Below are positions 29,883 through 37,625 of a DNA stretch of 64,000 bases, in pieces (the first letter of the stretch is position 1; each line of letters starts with the position of its first letter). The notes beneath the pieces are model-generated. The model saw only the letters and a list, made by a program, of their open reading frames with translations, did not search any database and had not been told where the DNA came from. Source of the stretch: Zobellella iuensis (GTDB lineage Bacteria; Pseudomonadota; Gammaproteobacteria; Enterobacterales; Aeromonadaceae); the NCBI RefSeq assembly GCF_016746085.1, contig NZ_JAERTZ010000018.1:186001-250000 (forward strand), read 5' to 3'. A program made the position numbers and the translations under genes.

Positions 29883-30738
29883 AACCGCTGCCAATCCCGT
29901 CGCCCGGGGGCTGCTGTATGGCGTGCTGGGCCTGGCGGTGCTGTTCTACCTGTTGCCGCTGCTGGTGATGGTGCTGACCTCGTTCAAGACCATGGCGGAC
30001 ATCCGCGGCGGCAACCTGCTGGCGCTGCCGGAAGTCTGGGTGCTGGAGGCCTGGGCCAAGGCCTGGGGTAGCGCCTGCACCGGGGTGAGCTGCGCGGGGG
30101 TGCAGCCTTATTTCTGGAATTCCTTCGCCATCACGGTGCCGGCGGTGCTGATCTCCACCCTGCTCGGCTCCCTCAACGGCTATGTGCTGACCAAGTGGCG
30201 GTTCCGGGGCTCGGAATTTTTCTTCGGCGCCATGCTGCTGGGCTGCTTCATCCCCTTCCAGGTGGTGATACTGCCCATGGCCCAGACCCTGGGCTGGCTG
30301 GGGCTGGCCAACACCATTCCGGGCCTGGTGTTCGTGCACGTGGTCTACGGCATGGCCTTCACCACCCTGTTTTTCCGCAATTTCTACGTGGCGGTGCCGA
30401 CCGAGCTGGTGAGCGCGGCGCGCATCGACGGGGCCGGTTTTTTCCGTATCTACTGGCGCATCATTCTGCCGGTGTCGGCGCCCATCTTCGTGGTGACCGT
30501 CATCTGGCAGTTCACCCAGGTGTGGAACGATTTCCTGTTCGGGGTGGTGTATTCCGGCGGCAATACCCAGCCGGTCACGGTGGCGCTGAACAACCTGGTG
30601 AACAGTTCGACCGGGGTGAAGGAGTACAACGTGGACATGGCGGCGGCGATGATAGCGGCGCTGCCGACCCTGCTGGTGTATGTGCTGGCGGGCAAGTATT
30701 TCGTGCGCGGCCTGACCGCCGGCGCGGTGAAGGGATGA
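29875..30738 (+). CDS. gtsC: Sugar ABC transporter permease GtsC
   Basis: Second permease, 287 residues, MalG-like, six membrane segments. The EAA loop reads ELVSAARIDGAGFFRIYWRI. It pairs with GtsB to form the translocation channel. GAGGGGGAA before the ATG overlaps the end of gtsB. The gene is followed not directly by gtsD but by a 288-bp gap carrying a palindromic element. Confidence 0.92.
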   Translation: MVKTAANPVARGLLYGVLGLAVLFYLLPLLVMVLTSFKTMADIRGGNLLALPEVWVLEAWAKAWGSACTGVSCAGVQPYFWNSFAITVPAVLISTLLGSLNGYVLTKWRFRGSEFFFGAMLLGCFIPFQVVILPMAQTLGWLGLANTIPGLVFVHVVYGMAFTTLFFRNFYVAVPTELVSAARIDGAGFFRIYWRIILPVSAPIFVVTVIWQFTQVWNDFLFGVVYSGGNTQPVTVALNNLVNSSTGVKEYNVDMAAAMIAALPTLLVYVLAGKYFVRGLTAGAVKG

Positions 30739-30773
30739 TGAAGCGGCATGGGTGGCAGGAAATGGCGGCGCAC

Positions 30774-30961
30774 CGGCCAAAGGGACAACTCCGCCGACAC
30801 GCCGTAAGACATGACACTCGCTGTTTCAGCCTGCTGCGAACATTCACCGGATGTTCGGTCAGTCTGAAACGGCTCGTCACGGCGAGGCAAGCTCGCCCCA
30901 TGGGGGCTCGGACATGCCATCCCTGGCATGTCACGGTCGGCGGAGCCGCTCCCTTTGACCG
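30774..30961. repeat. 188-bp palindromic element with terminal inverted repeats inside the gts operon
   Basis: The ends are imperfect inverted repeats of 25-26 bp (30774-30798 and 30936-30961, about 21 matching positions). Between them are three hairpins: GTTTCAG...CTGAAAC enclosing CGAACAT/ATGTTCG (30823-30870), GGCGAG/CTCGCC (30881-30897) and GACATGCCA/TGGCATGTC (30911-30932). No ORF is convincing. It resembles a miniature inverted-repeat or REP-family element. Confidence 0.6.
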
Positions 30962-31026
30962 TCACCCGACTAGGGCGTTGTCTGTCCACCATGGCGACGC
31001 GGCAATATATTGAAGAGGACGCCATC

Positions 31027-32142
31027 ATGGCAGCATTGGCAATTCAGAACGTAAAGAAAAGTTTTGGCGATACCCATGTGCTCAAGGGCATCGATATCGA
31101 AATCAAGGACGGGGAGTTCCTGATCCTGGTGGGACCTTCCGGCTGCGGCAAGTCGACCCTGATGAACGCCATCGCCGGGCTGGAGGAGGTGACTTCCGGC
31201 GATATCCGCATCGGCGAGCGGGTGGTCACCGGGCTGCAGCCCAAGGACAGGGACATCGCCATGGTGTTCCAGTCCTATGCGCTCTACCCGAGCATGACGG
31301 TGCGCGACAATATCGCCTTTGGCCTGGAGATCCGCAAGGTGCCCAAGGCTGAGCGGGAGCAGGAGGTGCAGCGGGTGGCCGAGTTGTTGCAGATAAGCCA
31401 CCTGCTCGATCGCAAGCCGTCCCAGCTCAGCGGCGGTCAGCGCCAGCGGGTGGCCATGGGGCGGGCGCTGGCGCGCCGGCCCAAGATCTACCTGTTCGAC
31501 GAGCCGCTCAGCAACCTGGACGCCAAGCTGCGGGTGGAGATGCGCACCGAGATCAAGAAGCTGCACCAGCGCCTGGGTACCACCATCGTCTATGTGACCC
31601 ACGATCAGATAGAGGCCATGACCCTGGCGGACCGCATCGCGGTGATGAAGGACGGCATCGTCCAGCAGTTCGGCACGCCGCGGGAGATCTACGAGAACCC
31701 GGTGAACATGTTCGTGGCCGGCTTTATGGGCTCGCCGGCGATGAATTTCCTGCGTGGCGAGCTGGTGGCGGGCGAGCAGGGGCTGGGGGTGCAGGTGCTC
31801 AACGGCGACGGCGAGGTCTTCGTCTTCCCCCTGGGGCCGGATACCCGCGGCCTGACCGGCCGGCTGGGCAAGGAGGTGGTGCTGGGCATCCGTCCCGAGC
31901 ACCTGACCCAGGTGATCCCCCATCAGCAAGGGCTGGCGCAGGTGTGCCGCTTCCGGGCACGGCTGGAAGTGGTGGAGCCGACCGGGCCCGATACCCTGGT
32001 GGAAATACAGCTCAACGGCCAGGGCATCAACTGCCGGGTGCACCCGGCCGAGGCGGGCCGGGCCGGCGAGCCGATGGCGCTGATGGTGGACATGGGCAAG
32101 GCGGTGCTGTTCGACCCGGCGACCGAGCAGCGGTTGTTGTAA
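31027..32142 (+). CDS. gtsD: Sugar ABC transporter ATP-binding protein (GtsD/UgpC/MalK type)
   Basis: Cytoplasmic ATPase of 371 residues. Walker A GPSGCGKST, Q-loop VFQSYALYPSMTV, signature LSGGQRQRVAMGRALAR, Walker B IYLFDEPLSNLD and switch His in YVTHDQIEAM are all intact. The C-terminal TOBE/OB extension (about residues 240-371) marks the carbohydrate-uptake CUT1 group. It completes the importer with GtsABC although separated from gtsC by 288 bp. The ATG at 31027 has GAAGAGGA upstream. Confidence 0.93.
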   Translation: MAALAIQNVKKSFGDTHVLKGIDIEIKDGEFLILVGPSGCGKSTLMNAIAGLEEVTSGDIRIGERVVTGLQPKDRDIAMVFQSYALYPSMTVRDNIAFGLEIRKVPKAEREQEVQRVAELLQISHLLDRKPSQLSGGQRQRVAMGRALARRPKIYLFDEPLSNLDAKLRVEMRTEIKKLHQRLGTTIVYVTHDQIEAMTLADRIAVMKDGIVQQFGTPREIYENPVNMFVAGFMGSPAMNFLRGELVAGEQGLGVQVLNGDGEVFVFPLGPDTRGLTGRLGKEVVLGIRPEHLTQVIPHQQGLAQVCRFRARLEVVEPTGPDTLVEIQLNGQGINCRVHPAEAGRAGEPMALMVDMGKAVLFDPATEQRLL

Positions 32143-32170
32143 GCCATCTGCTGCCTAATCCCCTTTACAA

Positions 32171-32204
32171 CCCGGGCCGGCGTTTCGCCGGCCCGGGCTT
32201 TTTG
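32171..32204 (+). terminator. Terminator after gtsD
   Basis: A perfect 12-bp GC stem (CCCGGGCCGGCG / CGCCGGCCCGGG) with a three-base loop and a following CTTTTT ends the sugar-uptake cluster before apbC. Confidence 0.85.
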
Positions 32205-32242
32205 GTAGAGTGCAGGGCAGATTCCCTATCAGGCGAAACAGC

Positions 32243-33316
32243 ATGAACAACGAACAGATTAGCGCCCGGCTCGCGCAATTCAGGCCGCCGCACTGGGCCC
32301 AGGATCCGGTCGGTGCCGGTTTTGTGCGCGGCATCGCACTCGAGCGGGACGAACTGGTCATCAGCCTGGTGCTGCCCTTCGCCGAGCTGGCGGTGGAAGC
32401 GGCGCTGCACGGCCTGGACGCCGAGCTGTGCGCCCTGAGCGGTGCCCGCTCGGTGCGCTGGCAATTGCGCGTCGACGTGGCCACCCTGGCCCGGACCAAC
32501 GAGATCCAGGGCGTGGCCGGGGTGCGCAATATCATCGCCGTCTCCTCCGGCAAGGGCGGGGTGGGCAAGTCCACCACCGCGGTCAACCTGGCGCTGGCGC
32601 TCAAGCGCCAGGGGGCCCGGGTCGGCATCCTGGACGCGGACGTCTATGGACCGTCCATCCCGCTGATGCTGGGGGTGCCCGACGCCCGGCCGGAAAGCGA
32701 CGACGGCAAGACCATGAGCCCCATCGAGGCCCACGGCCTCAAGGCCAACAGCATCGGCTTCTTGGTCGCGGCGGACGACGCCACCATCTGGCGCGGGCCC
32801 ATGGCCAGCAAGGCGCTGTCGCAGATCCTGCGCGAGACCCGCTGGGGCGAGCTCGACTACCTGGTGGTGGACCTGCCGCCGGGCACCGGCGACATCCAGA
32901 TCACCATCGCCCAGCAGGTGCCCACCACGGCGGCCCTGGTGGTGACCACGCCCCAGAACGTGGCCCTGGCCGACGCGGTCAAGGGCATCAATATGTTCCG
33001 CAAGGTCAATATTCCGGTGCTGGGGGTGATCGAGAACATGAGCTACCACCAGTGCGGCGCCTGCGGCCACCGGGAAGCCCTGTTCGGCGAAGGGGGCGGG
33101 GTGCGGGTGTCGACCGAGCACCAGGTGCCCCTGCTCGGCCAGTTGCCGCTGGATGCGAACCTCTGCCGGCAGATGGACCGGGGGACGCCCACGGTGGCGG
33201 CCGATCCCGACGGGCATATCGCCCGGGCCTACCTGGACATCGCCGCCCGGGTGGCCGCCGGCCTGTACTTTACCGGCAAGACCATTCCCACCAGCCTCTA
33301 TACCCGGTTGGTGTGA
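32243..33316 (+). CDS. apbC: Iron-sulfur cluster carrier protein ApbC (Mrp)
   Basis: Mrp/NBP35-type P-loop ATPase that carries [4Fe-4S] clusters to apo-enzymes. 357 residues: N-terminal MIP18-like domain (about 1-80), deviant Walker [30 protein letters not shown], and a C-terminal CGAC (YHQCGACGH) that binds the cluster at the dimer interface. The ATG at 32243 ([10 protein letters not shown]) has a weak ribosome binding site. Followed on the same strand by udk-dcd-asmA. Confidence 0.94.
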   Translation: MNNEQISARLAQFRPPHWAQDPVGAGFVRGIALERDELVISLVLPFAELAVEAALHGLDAELCALSGARSVRWQLRVDVATLARTNEIQGVAGVRNIIAVSSGKGGVGKSTTAVNLALALKRQGARVGILDADVYGPSIPLMLGVPDARPESDDGKTMSPIEAHGLKANSIGFLVAADDATIWRGPMASKALSQILRETRWGELDYLVVDLPPGTGDIQITIAQQVPTTAALVVTTPQNVALADAVKGINMFRKVNIPVLGVIENMSYHQCGACGHREALFGEGGGVRVSTEHQVPLLGQLPLDANLCRQMDRGTPTVAADPDGHIARAYLDIAARVAAGLYFTGKTIPTSLYTRLV

Positions 33317-33341
33317 CCCTTTTCTATTTTCAGGTAACAGA

Positions 33342-33983
33342 ATGTCAGAACAACGCAGCTGCGTGATCATCGGCATTGCCGGTGCATCCGCCTCGGGCAA
33401 GAGCTTGATTGCCCAGACCATTTACAACGAGCTGATGGCGGAGCTGGATGCCGCCGAGATCGGGGTGATCAGCGAGGATTGCTATTACCGGGATCAGGGT
33501 CACCTGACCATGGAAGAACGGATAAAAACCAACTACGACCACCCCCGGGCCCTGGACCACGAACTGCTGGCCGAGCAGCTGCGAGCCCTCAGCCGGGGCG
33601 AGTCGGTGGACATTCCCCAGTATTCCTACGTGGCCCATACCCGTACTTCGGAGAGCATCCACTTCCTGCCGAAGAAGGTGATCATCCTCGAAGGCATACT
33701 GCTGCTCACGGATCCGGTGCTGCGCGAGCTGATGGACGCCACCATCTTTATGGACACCCCCCTGGACATCTGTCTTATCCGCCGGCTGCAGCGGGATGTG
33801 GAAGAGCGCGGCCGCTCCATGGACTCGGTGCTGCAACAGTATCGGGACACGGTGAGGCCCATGTTCCTGCAGTTTATCGAGCCGTCCAAGCAGCATGCGG
33901 ACGTGATAGTACCGCGGGGCGGCAAGAACCGCATCGCCACCGACATGATCAAGTCCCGTATCCGTCATCTGTTGATGGACTAA
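33342..33983 (+). CDS. udk: Uridine kinase
   Basis: Salvage kinase phosphorylating uridine and cytidine to UMP and CMP. 213 residues, starting [21 protein letters not shown]; the Walker A loop GASASGKS is clear, with EDCYYRDQ (catalytic Asp) and [13 protein letters not shown] typical of Udk. Begins 25 bp after apbC and is followed by dcd after 21 bp. Confidence 0.95.
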   Translation: MSEQRSCVIIGIAGASASGKSLIAQTIYNELMAELDAAEIGVISEDCYYRDQGHLTMEERIKTNYDHPRALDHELLAEQLRALSRGESVDIPQYSYVAHTRTSESIHFLPKKVIILEGILLLTDPVLRELMDATIFMDTPLDICLIRRLQRDVEERGRSMDSVLQQYRDTVRPMFLQFIEPSKQHADVIVPRGGKNRIATDMIKSRIRHLLMD

Positions 33984-34004
33984 TCACCGAATCAAGGAGT
34001 CTTC

Positions 34005-34586
34005 ATGCGTCTGTGCGACCGTGATATCAAGCGTTACCTGGCCGAAGGTCTTATCCGCATTACCCCCGAACCGCTGCCGGAGCGGATCAGCGGGGTGAGT
34101 GTCGACGTACTGCTCGGCAACGAGTTCCGGGTGTTCCAGGATCATACCGCCCCCTATATCGATCTGAGCGGCCCCAGCGCCCAGGTGTCCGAGGCCATCA
34201 ACCGGGTGATGAGCGACGAGATCTTTATCAACGACGGCGAAGCCTTCTTCCTGCATCCGGGGGAACTGGCCTTGGCAGTAACGCACGAGTCCGTTACCCT
34301 GCCCGATGACATCGTCGGCTGGCTGGACGGCCGCTCCTCCCTGGCCCGGCTGGGGTTGATGGTACACGTCACCGCCCACCGCATCGATCCGGGCTGGTCC
34401 GGGCGCATCGTGCTGGAATTCTACAACAGCGGCAAGCTGCCCCTGGCGCTGCGGCCCAAGATGGTGATCGGCGCGCTCAATTTCGAGACCATGTCGGGAC
34501 CGGCGGAGCGGCCCTATATGAGCCGCGCCAGTGCCAAGTACAAGGCCCAGAAAGGAGCGGATGCCAGCCGGATCAACCAGGACTGA
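34005..34586 (+). CDS. dcd: dCTP deaminase
   Basis: Deaminates dCTP to dUTP, supplying dUMP for thymidylate synthesis. 193 residues, the same as E. coli Dcd. [20 protein letters not shown] and [15 protein letters not shown] include the catalytic Glu and nucleotide-binding residues; the C-terminal lid ([15 protein letters not shown]) is complete. AAGGAG precedes the ATG. Part of udk-dcd-asmA, as in E. coli. Confidence 0.96.
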   Translation: MRLCDRDIKRYLAEGLIRITPEPLPERISGVSVDVLLGNEFRVFQDHTAPYIDLSGPSAQVSEAINRVMSDEIFINDGEAFFLHPGELALAVTHESVTLPDDIVGWLDGRSSLARLGLMVHVTAHRIDPGWSGRIVLEFYNSGKLPLALRPKMVIGALNFETMSGPAERPYMSRASAKYKAQKGADASRINQD

Positions 34587-34608
34587 ACCTCAACAGGGGA
34601 TAATGACA

Positions 34609-36525
34609 ATGAAGAAATGGCTCTACGGGCTGGGCGCCCTGCTGTTGTTACTGATGCTGGCGCTGGTGGCGCTGACGCAACTGGTGGACACAGAACGGGT
34701 CAAACGGGTGCTGATCGAGCAGACCCGGGAGAAGACCGGCCGCACCCTGGTGATAGAGGGCGACCTGAGCTGGCGCTTCTTCCCGTCCATCGGTTTCACC
34801 CTGGGTAATACCGCCCTGCTCAATCCGCCCGGTTTCCCGGAAGGGCCCACCCTCGCCATCGGCGAGGTGAGCCTGGACGTGGCCTTGAAGCCGCTGTTCG
34901 ACAACCGGCTGGAGATCGGGGAAATGGTGCTGAACAACGCCCGCCTGCACCTGATCACCCGGGCCGACGGGGTGTCCAACCTCGACGATCTGCGCGAGCT
35001 GTCCGGGCGGGAAGTGCCGGCCGAGGCGGAGTCCGGGCCGTCGCGCGAACAGGAGGACGAGCGTACGCCCATGAGCCTCAGCCTGGCCGGGGTCAGGGTC
35101 ACCGATGCCGAAGTGGTGATGCAGGACGAGGCGAACAATCGACTGACCCGGCTGAACCGGGTCAACCTCACCCTGGATGCCTTCGCCCCCGGCGAGTCGG
35201 TGCCGCTCAGCCTCTCCGGCAACCTGTTCAGCGACGAGGTGCAGGCCAATATCAGTGCCGACGGCCGGCTGTGGCTGGCGCCGGACTTCGATGGGCTGCG
35301 CCTGGAGGGGTTGCAGCTGGCGGTGGACGCCACCGGCCGGGCCATTCCCGGCACCAAGCAACTGCGCCTGGCCGGTGAGCTGGCCTACGATCTGGACCAG
35401 AAGCGGGCCGAGTTTACCGAGCTGGCACTGCAACTGGGTGCCCTGGATCTGAGCGGGGCCCTCTCGGTGCAGCACAAGACGCTGCCCGAGGTACGCTTCG
35501 CCCTGGTCACGCCGTTGCTGGACGTGGACGCCCTGCTGGCCGAATGGAGCCAGCAGCAGGACAGTTCGTCGACCGGCGCGCCGGCATCGGGCACGGGGGC
35601 CGCCCGGCCTTCTCCGGAAGCGCCCCGAGAGCCCGACCTGTCTTTCCTGAAAGGAGTGGATGTTGAAGGTAGCCTGAACGCCGACAAGGTCAGCGTCCAG
35701 GGGGTGGAGCTGGAGCAGCTGAGCATCCGGGTTCAACTGGATCAGGGTAAGCTGAGGCTGGAAGATGTGCAGGCGCAGCTGTACCAGGGCCGTATCGACG
35801 CCAGCGGCGAGCTCGACGCCAACACCAGCCCGGCCGGGTTCAGGGTGAAAAAGACCCTGACCGGGATCGATGCCCGGGCGCTGCTGGCCGCCGCCATGGA
35901 CATCGACTATCTGGCGGGCAAGGCAACCCTGGCGCTGGACTTGCAAGGGCAGGGCCTGACCGCCGAGGCCGCCAGGCGCAGCATTCGGGGCAGCAGCGTG
36001 CTGAAGATGACCGACGGCGCCCTGCACGGGGTCAATATCCCGGCGATGATCCGCCGCGGCTATGCCCAGGTGAAGGGCCAGCCGCTGCCGGCGGAAGAGG
36101 CGGTGCAAAAGACCGACTTCAGCGCCCTGAGCGCCGACTTCAGGATTGGCGGCGGCAAGGTCACGACCGACAACCTCCAGATGTCATCACCCCTGCTGCG
36201 CATCCAGGGGGAGGGAGAAACCAGCCTGCTCGACCAGTCCCTGAATGTGTTGCTGAACACCGCCATCGTGGGCAGCCTCAAGGGCCAGGACGGAGAGGAG
36301 CTCACCGAGCTCAGGAACATCAGCCTGCCGGTACGCATCAGCGGCAGCTACCAGGCGCCGAGGTATGCCTTGGACATGCAGCAGGTATTCGATCGCTACC
36401 TGCGCGACAGGGTGGACAGGGAAGCCGAGCGGCTGCAACAGCGGCTCGACGAAAAATTGGGTGAGGAGCTGGGCGACAAGATCCAGCAGCGGCTGCCCGG
36501 CCTGCTGGACCGGCTCAAGCGCTGA
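34609..36525 (+). CDS. asmA: AsmA family outer-membrane assembly/lipid-transfer protein
   Basis: A 638-residue inner-membrane-anchored periplasmic protein. An N-terminal membrane segment (WLYGLGALLLLLMLALVALTQLV) is followed by the AsmA N-terminal region (TGRTLVIEGDLSWRFFPSIG) and repeated beta-rich segments as in AsmA/TamB-like lipid-transfer proteins. A low-complexity Ser/Gly/Ala/Pro linker lies near residue 330. AsmA affects outer-membrane assembly in E. coli. The ATG at 34609 is placed nine bases after AGGGG; an ATG two codons earlier is possible. Confidence 0.9.
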   Translation: MKKWLYGLGALLLLLMLALVALTQLVDTERVKRVLIEQTREKTGRTLVIEGDLSWRFFPSIGFTLGNTALLNPPGFPEGPTLAIGEVSLDVALKPLFDNRLEIGEMVLNNARLHLITRADGVSNLDDLRELSGREVPAEAESGPSREQEDERTPMSLSLAGVRVTDAEVVMQDEANNRLTRLNRVNLTLDAFAPGESVPLSLSGNLFSDEVQANISADGRLWLAPDFDGLRLEGLQLAVDATGRAIPGTKQLRLAGELAYDLDQKRAEFTELALQLGALDLSGALSVQHKTLPEVRFALVTPLLDVDALLAEWSQQQDSSSTGAPASGTGAARPSPEAPREPDLSFLKGVDVEGSLNADKVSVQGVELEQLSIRVQLDQGKLRLEDVQAQLYQGRIDASGELDANTSPAGFRVKKTLTGIDARALLAAAMDIDYLAGKATLALDLQGQGLTAEAARRSIRGSSVLKMTDGALHGVNIPAMIRRGYAQVKGQPLPAEEAVQKTDFSALSADFRIGGGKVTTDNLQMSSPLLRIQGEGETSLLDQSLNVLLNTAIVGSLKGQDGEELTELRNISLPVRISGSYQAPRYALDMQQVFDRYLRDRVDREAERLQQRLDEKLGEELGDKIQQRLPGLLDRLKR

Positions 36526-36526
36526 A

Positions 36527-36564
36527 ACAAGCGGGGCGGCTCCGGCCACCCCGCTTGTCCTTTT
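36527..36564 (+). terminator. Terminator after asmA
   Basis: A 10-bp stem (ACAAGCGGGG / CCCCGCTTGT) starts two bases beyond the asmA stop and is followed by CCTTTT. Confidence 0.75.
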
Positions 36565-36655
36565 CAACCTCCCCGGAACTGCTGCAGCGCCTGCTGTTGC
36601 ACCTCAGGTCCCCGACGGCGCGCCTCCGCCATGCAGTCCGTATCCCGGGTGGCGG

Positions 36656-36859
36656 TCATTGCTCCTTCCTGTAAGCCTCGGCCACCGCCTCAGCCTGGGC
36701 AGAGGTCAGCCCATAGGCCACCAGTTCCCGCCCCATCACTTTTACTGTGCCGGCCAGCCCGGTGTCCGGACCGGTCAGTACCAGGCGGCGGGTTAATCCG
36801 GGCTCGGCGGTTGCCAAGCCCCGGCTTTGGGCTAATGTCCTTGGTTTGCTATGCCTCAT
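36656..36859 (-). CDS. Hypothetical 67-residue protein
   Basis: A small basic protein (MRHSKPRTLAQSRGLATA at its start, AEAVAEAYRKEQ at its end) that I do not recognise. GGAGGG lies seven bases before the ATG, giving good initiation context; the frame is open further upstream but without such a site. A short Arg/Lys-rich N-terminus is followed by a possible helical C-terminus. It is convergent with asmA and divergent from the phosphatase gene. Conservation would decide whether it is real. Confidence 0.55.
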   Translation of the reverse strand: MRHSKPRTLAQSRGLATAEPGLTRRLVLTGPDTGLAGTVKVMGRELVAYGLTSAQAEAVAEAYRKEQ

Positions 36860-36954
36860 AGTATTCCCTCCGTTGGCCCAGGAAAAAGTGTAGCATGGGC
36901 TGAGAGATATGCTCACCTTGGGGGCATCGGGGTCTGTGCTGGCCGCAGAGTAGC

Positions 36955-36975
36955 GGCAGCTGGCAGCTGGCAGCC
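36955..36975. repeat. Three 7-bp units GGCAGCT/GGCAGCT/GGCAGCC
   Basis: A short tandem array with a related but different heptamer (CTGGCAG rather than CTGGAAG) in the 240-bp gap before the phosphatase gene. The rest of 36860-37101 is AT-rich toward the gene and promoter-like. Confidence 0.5.
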
Positions 36976-37101
36976 GGGGACGGTGGCAGAGGTTGTTTTT
37001 TCCGGAACTATTCCCCAAAATTATTCCTAATTCACTGAATATACAGGATTTGTTTATCACTCACTGAAGGCGGAAAATAGCCTCGAATAAGGGGTAATCC
37101 A

Positions 37102-37578
37102 TTGAAAACAAAAAAAATCAGCGTCTTGTTCGTGTGCATGGGCAACATTTGCCGTTCGCCCACGGCCGAGGCGGTGTTCCGTCACAAGGTGCGGGCGGCG
37201 GGGCTGGATATCGGTATGGACTCAGCAGGAACCATAAGCTACCACAGCGGGGCGGCCCCGGACGGCCGTTCCCGGGCGGCGGGAGAGGCGAGGGGGTACG
37301 ACTTCAGCGGGATCAGTGCGCGCAAGATAAGGAGGGAGGATTTTATCGAGTTCGATCTTATCCTGGCCGCCGACCGCAGCAACCTGGCCGATCTGAAAAC
37401 CGCCTGTCCGCCGGAGCACCATCACAAGGTCAAGCTGTTGCTGAGCTTTGCCGCCGAGCCGGAGCAGGAAGTGCCGGATCCCTATTATGGTGGAGATCAG
37501 GGTTTTGAGCGGGTGTTGGACTTGATTGAATCTGCCTGTGACGGTCTGTTGAGCCATTTCCACCGACAGCGGGGATAA
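37102..37578 (+). CDS. Low-molecular-weight protein-tyrosine phosphatase family protein
   Basis: 158 residues. The catalytic P-loop VCMGNICRSP has the C(X)5R signature near the N-terminus, and the general acid motif PDPYYGG is near the C-terminus, both standard for LMW-PTPs. The start is a TTG at 37102 with AAGGGG eight bases upstream; the first ATG in frame would remove the beta-strand before the P-loop. It stands alone, with no Wzc-type kinase nearby, so a general phosphatase role is more likely than capsule control. It converges on rne across a shared terminator. Confidence 0.9.
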   Translation: MKTKKISVLFVCMGNICRSPTAEAVFRHKVRAAGLDIGMDSAGTISYHSGAAPDGRSRAAGEARGYDFSGISARKIRREDFIEFDLILAADRSNLADLKTACPPEHHHKVKLLLSFAAEPEQEVPDPYYGGDQGFERVLDLIESACDGLLSHFHRQRG

Positions 37579-37581
37579 CAA

Positions 37582-37610
37582 AAAAGGCTCCCGTCGCGGG
37601 AGCCTTTTGC
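37582..37610. terminator. Bidirectional terminator between the phosphatase gene and rne
   Basis: A perfect 12-bp stem (AAAAGGCTCCCG, loop TCG, CGGGAGCCTTTT) with A and T tracts on both sides. Confidence 0.85.
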
Positions 37611-37625
37611 GAGCTAGCCGAGCCG

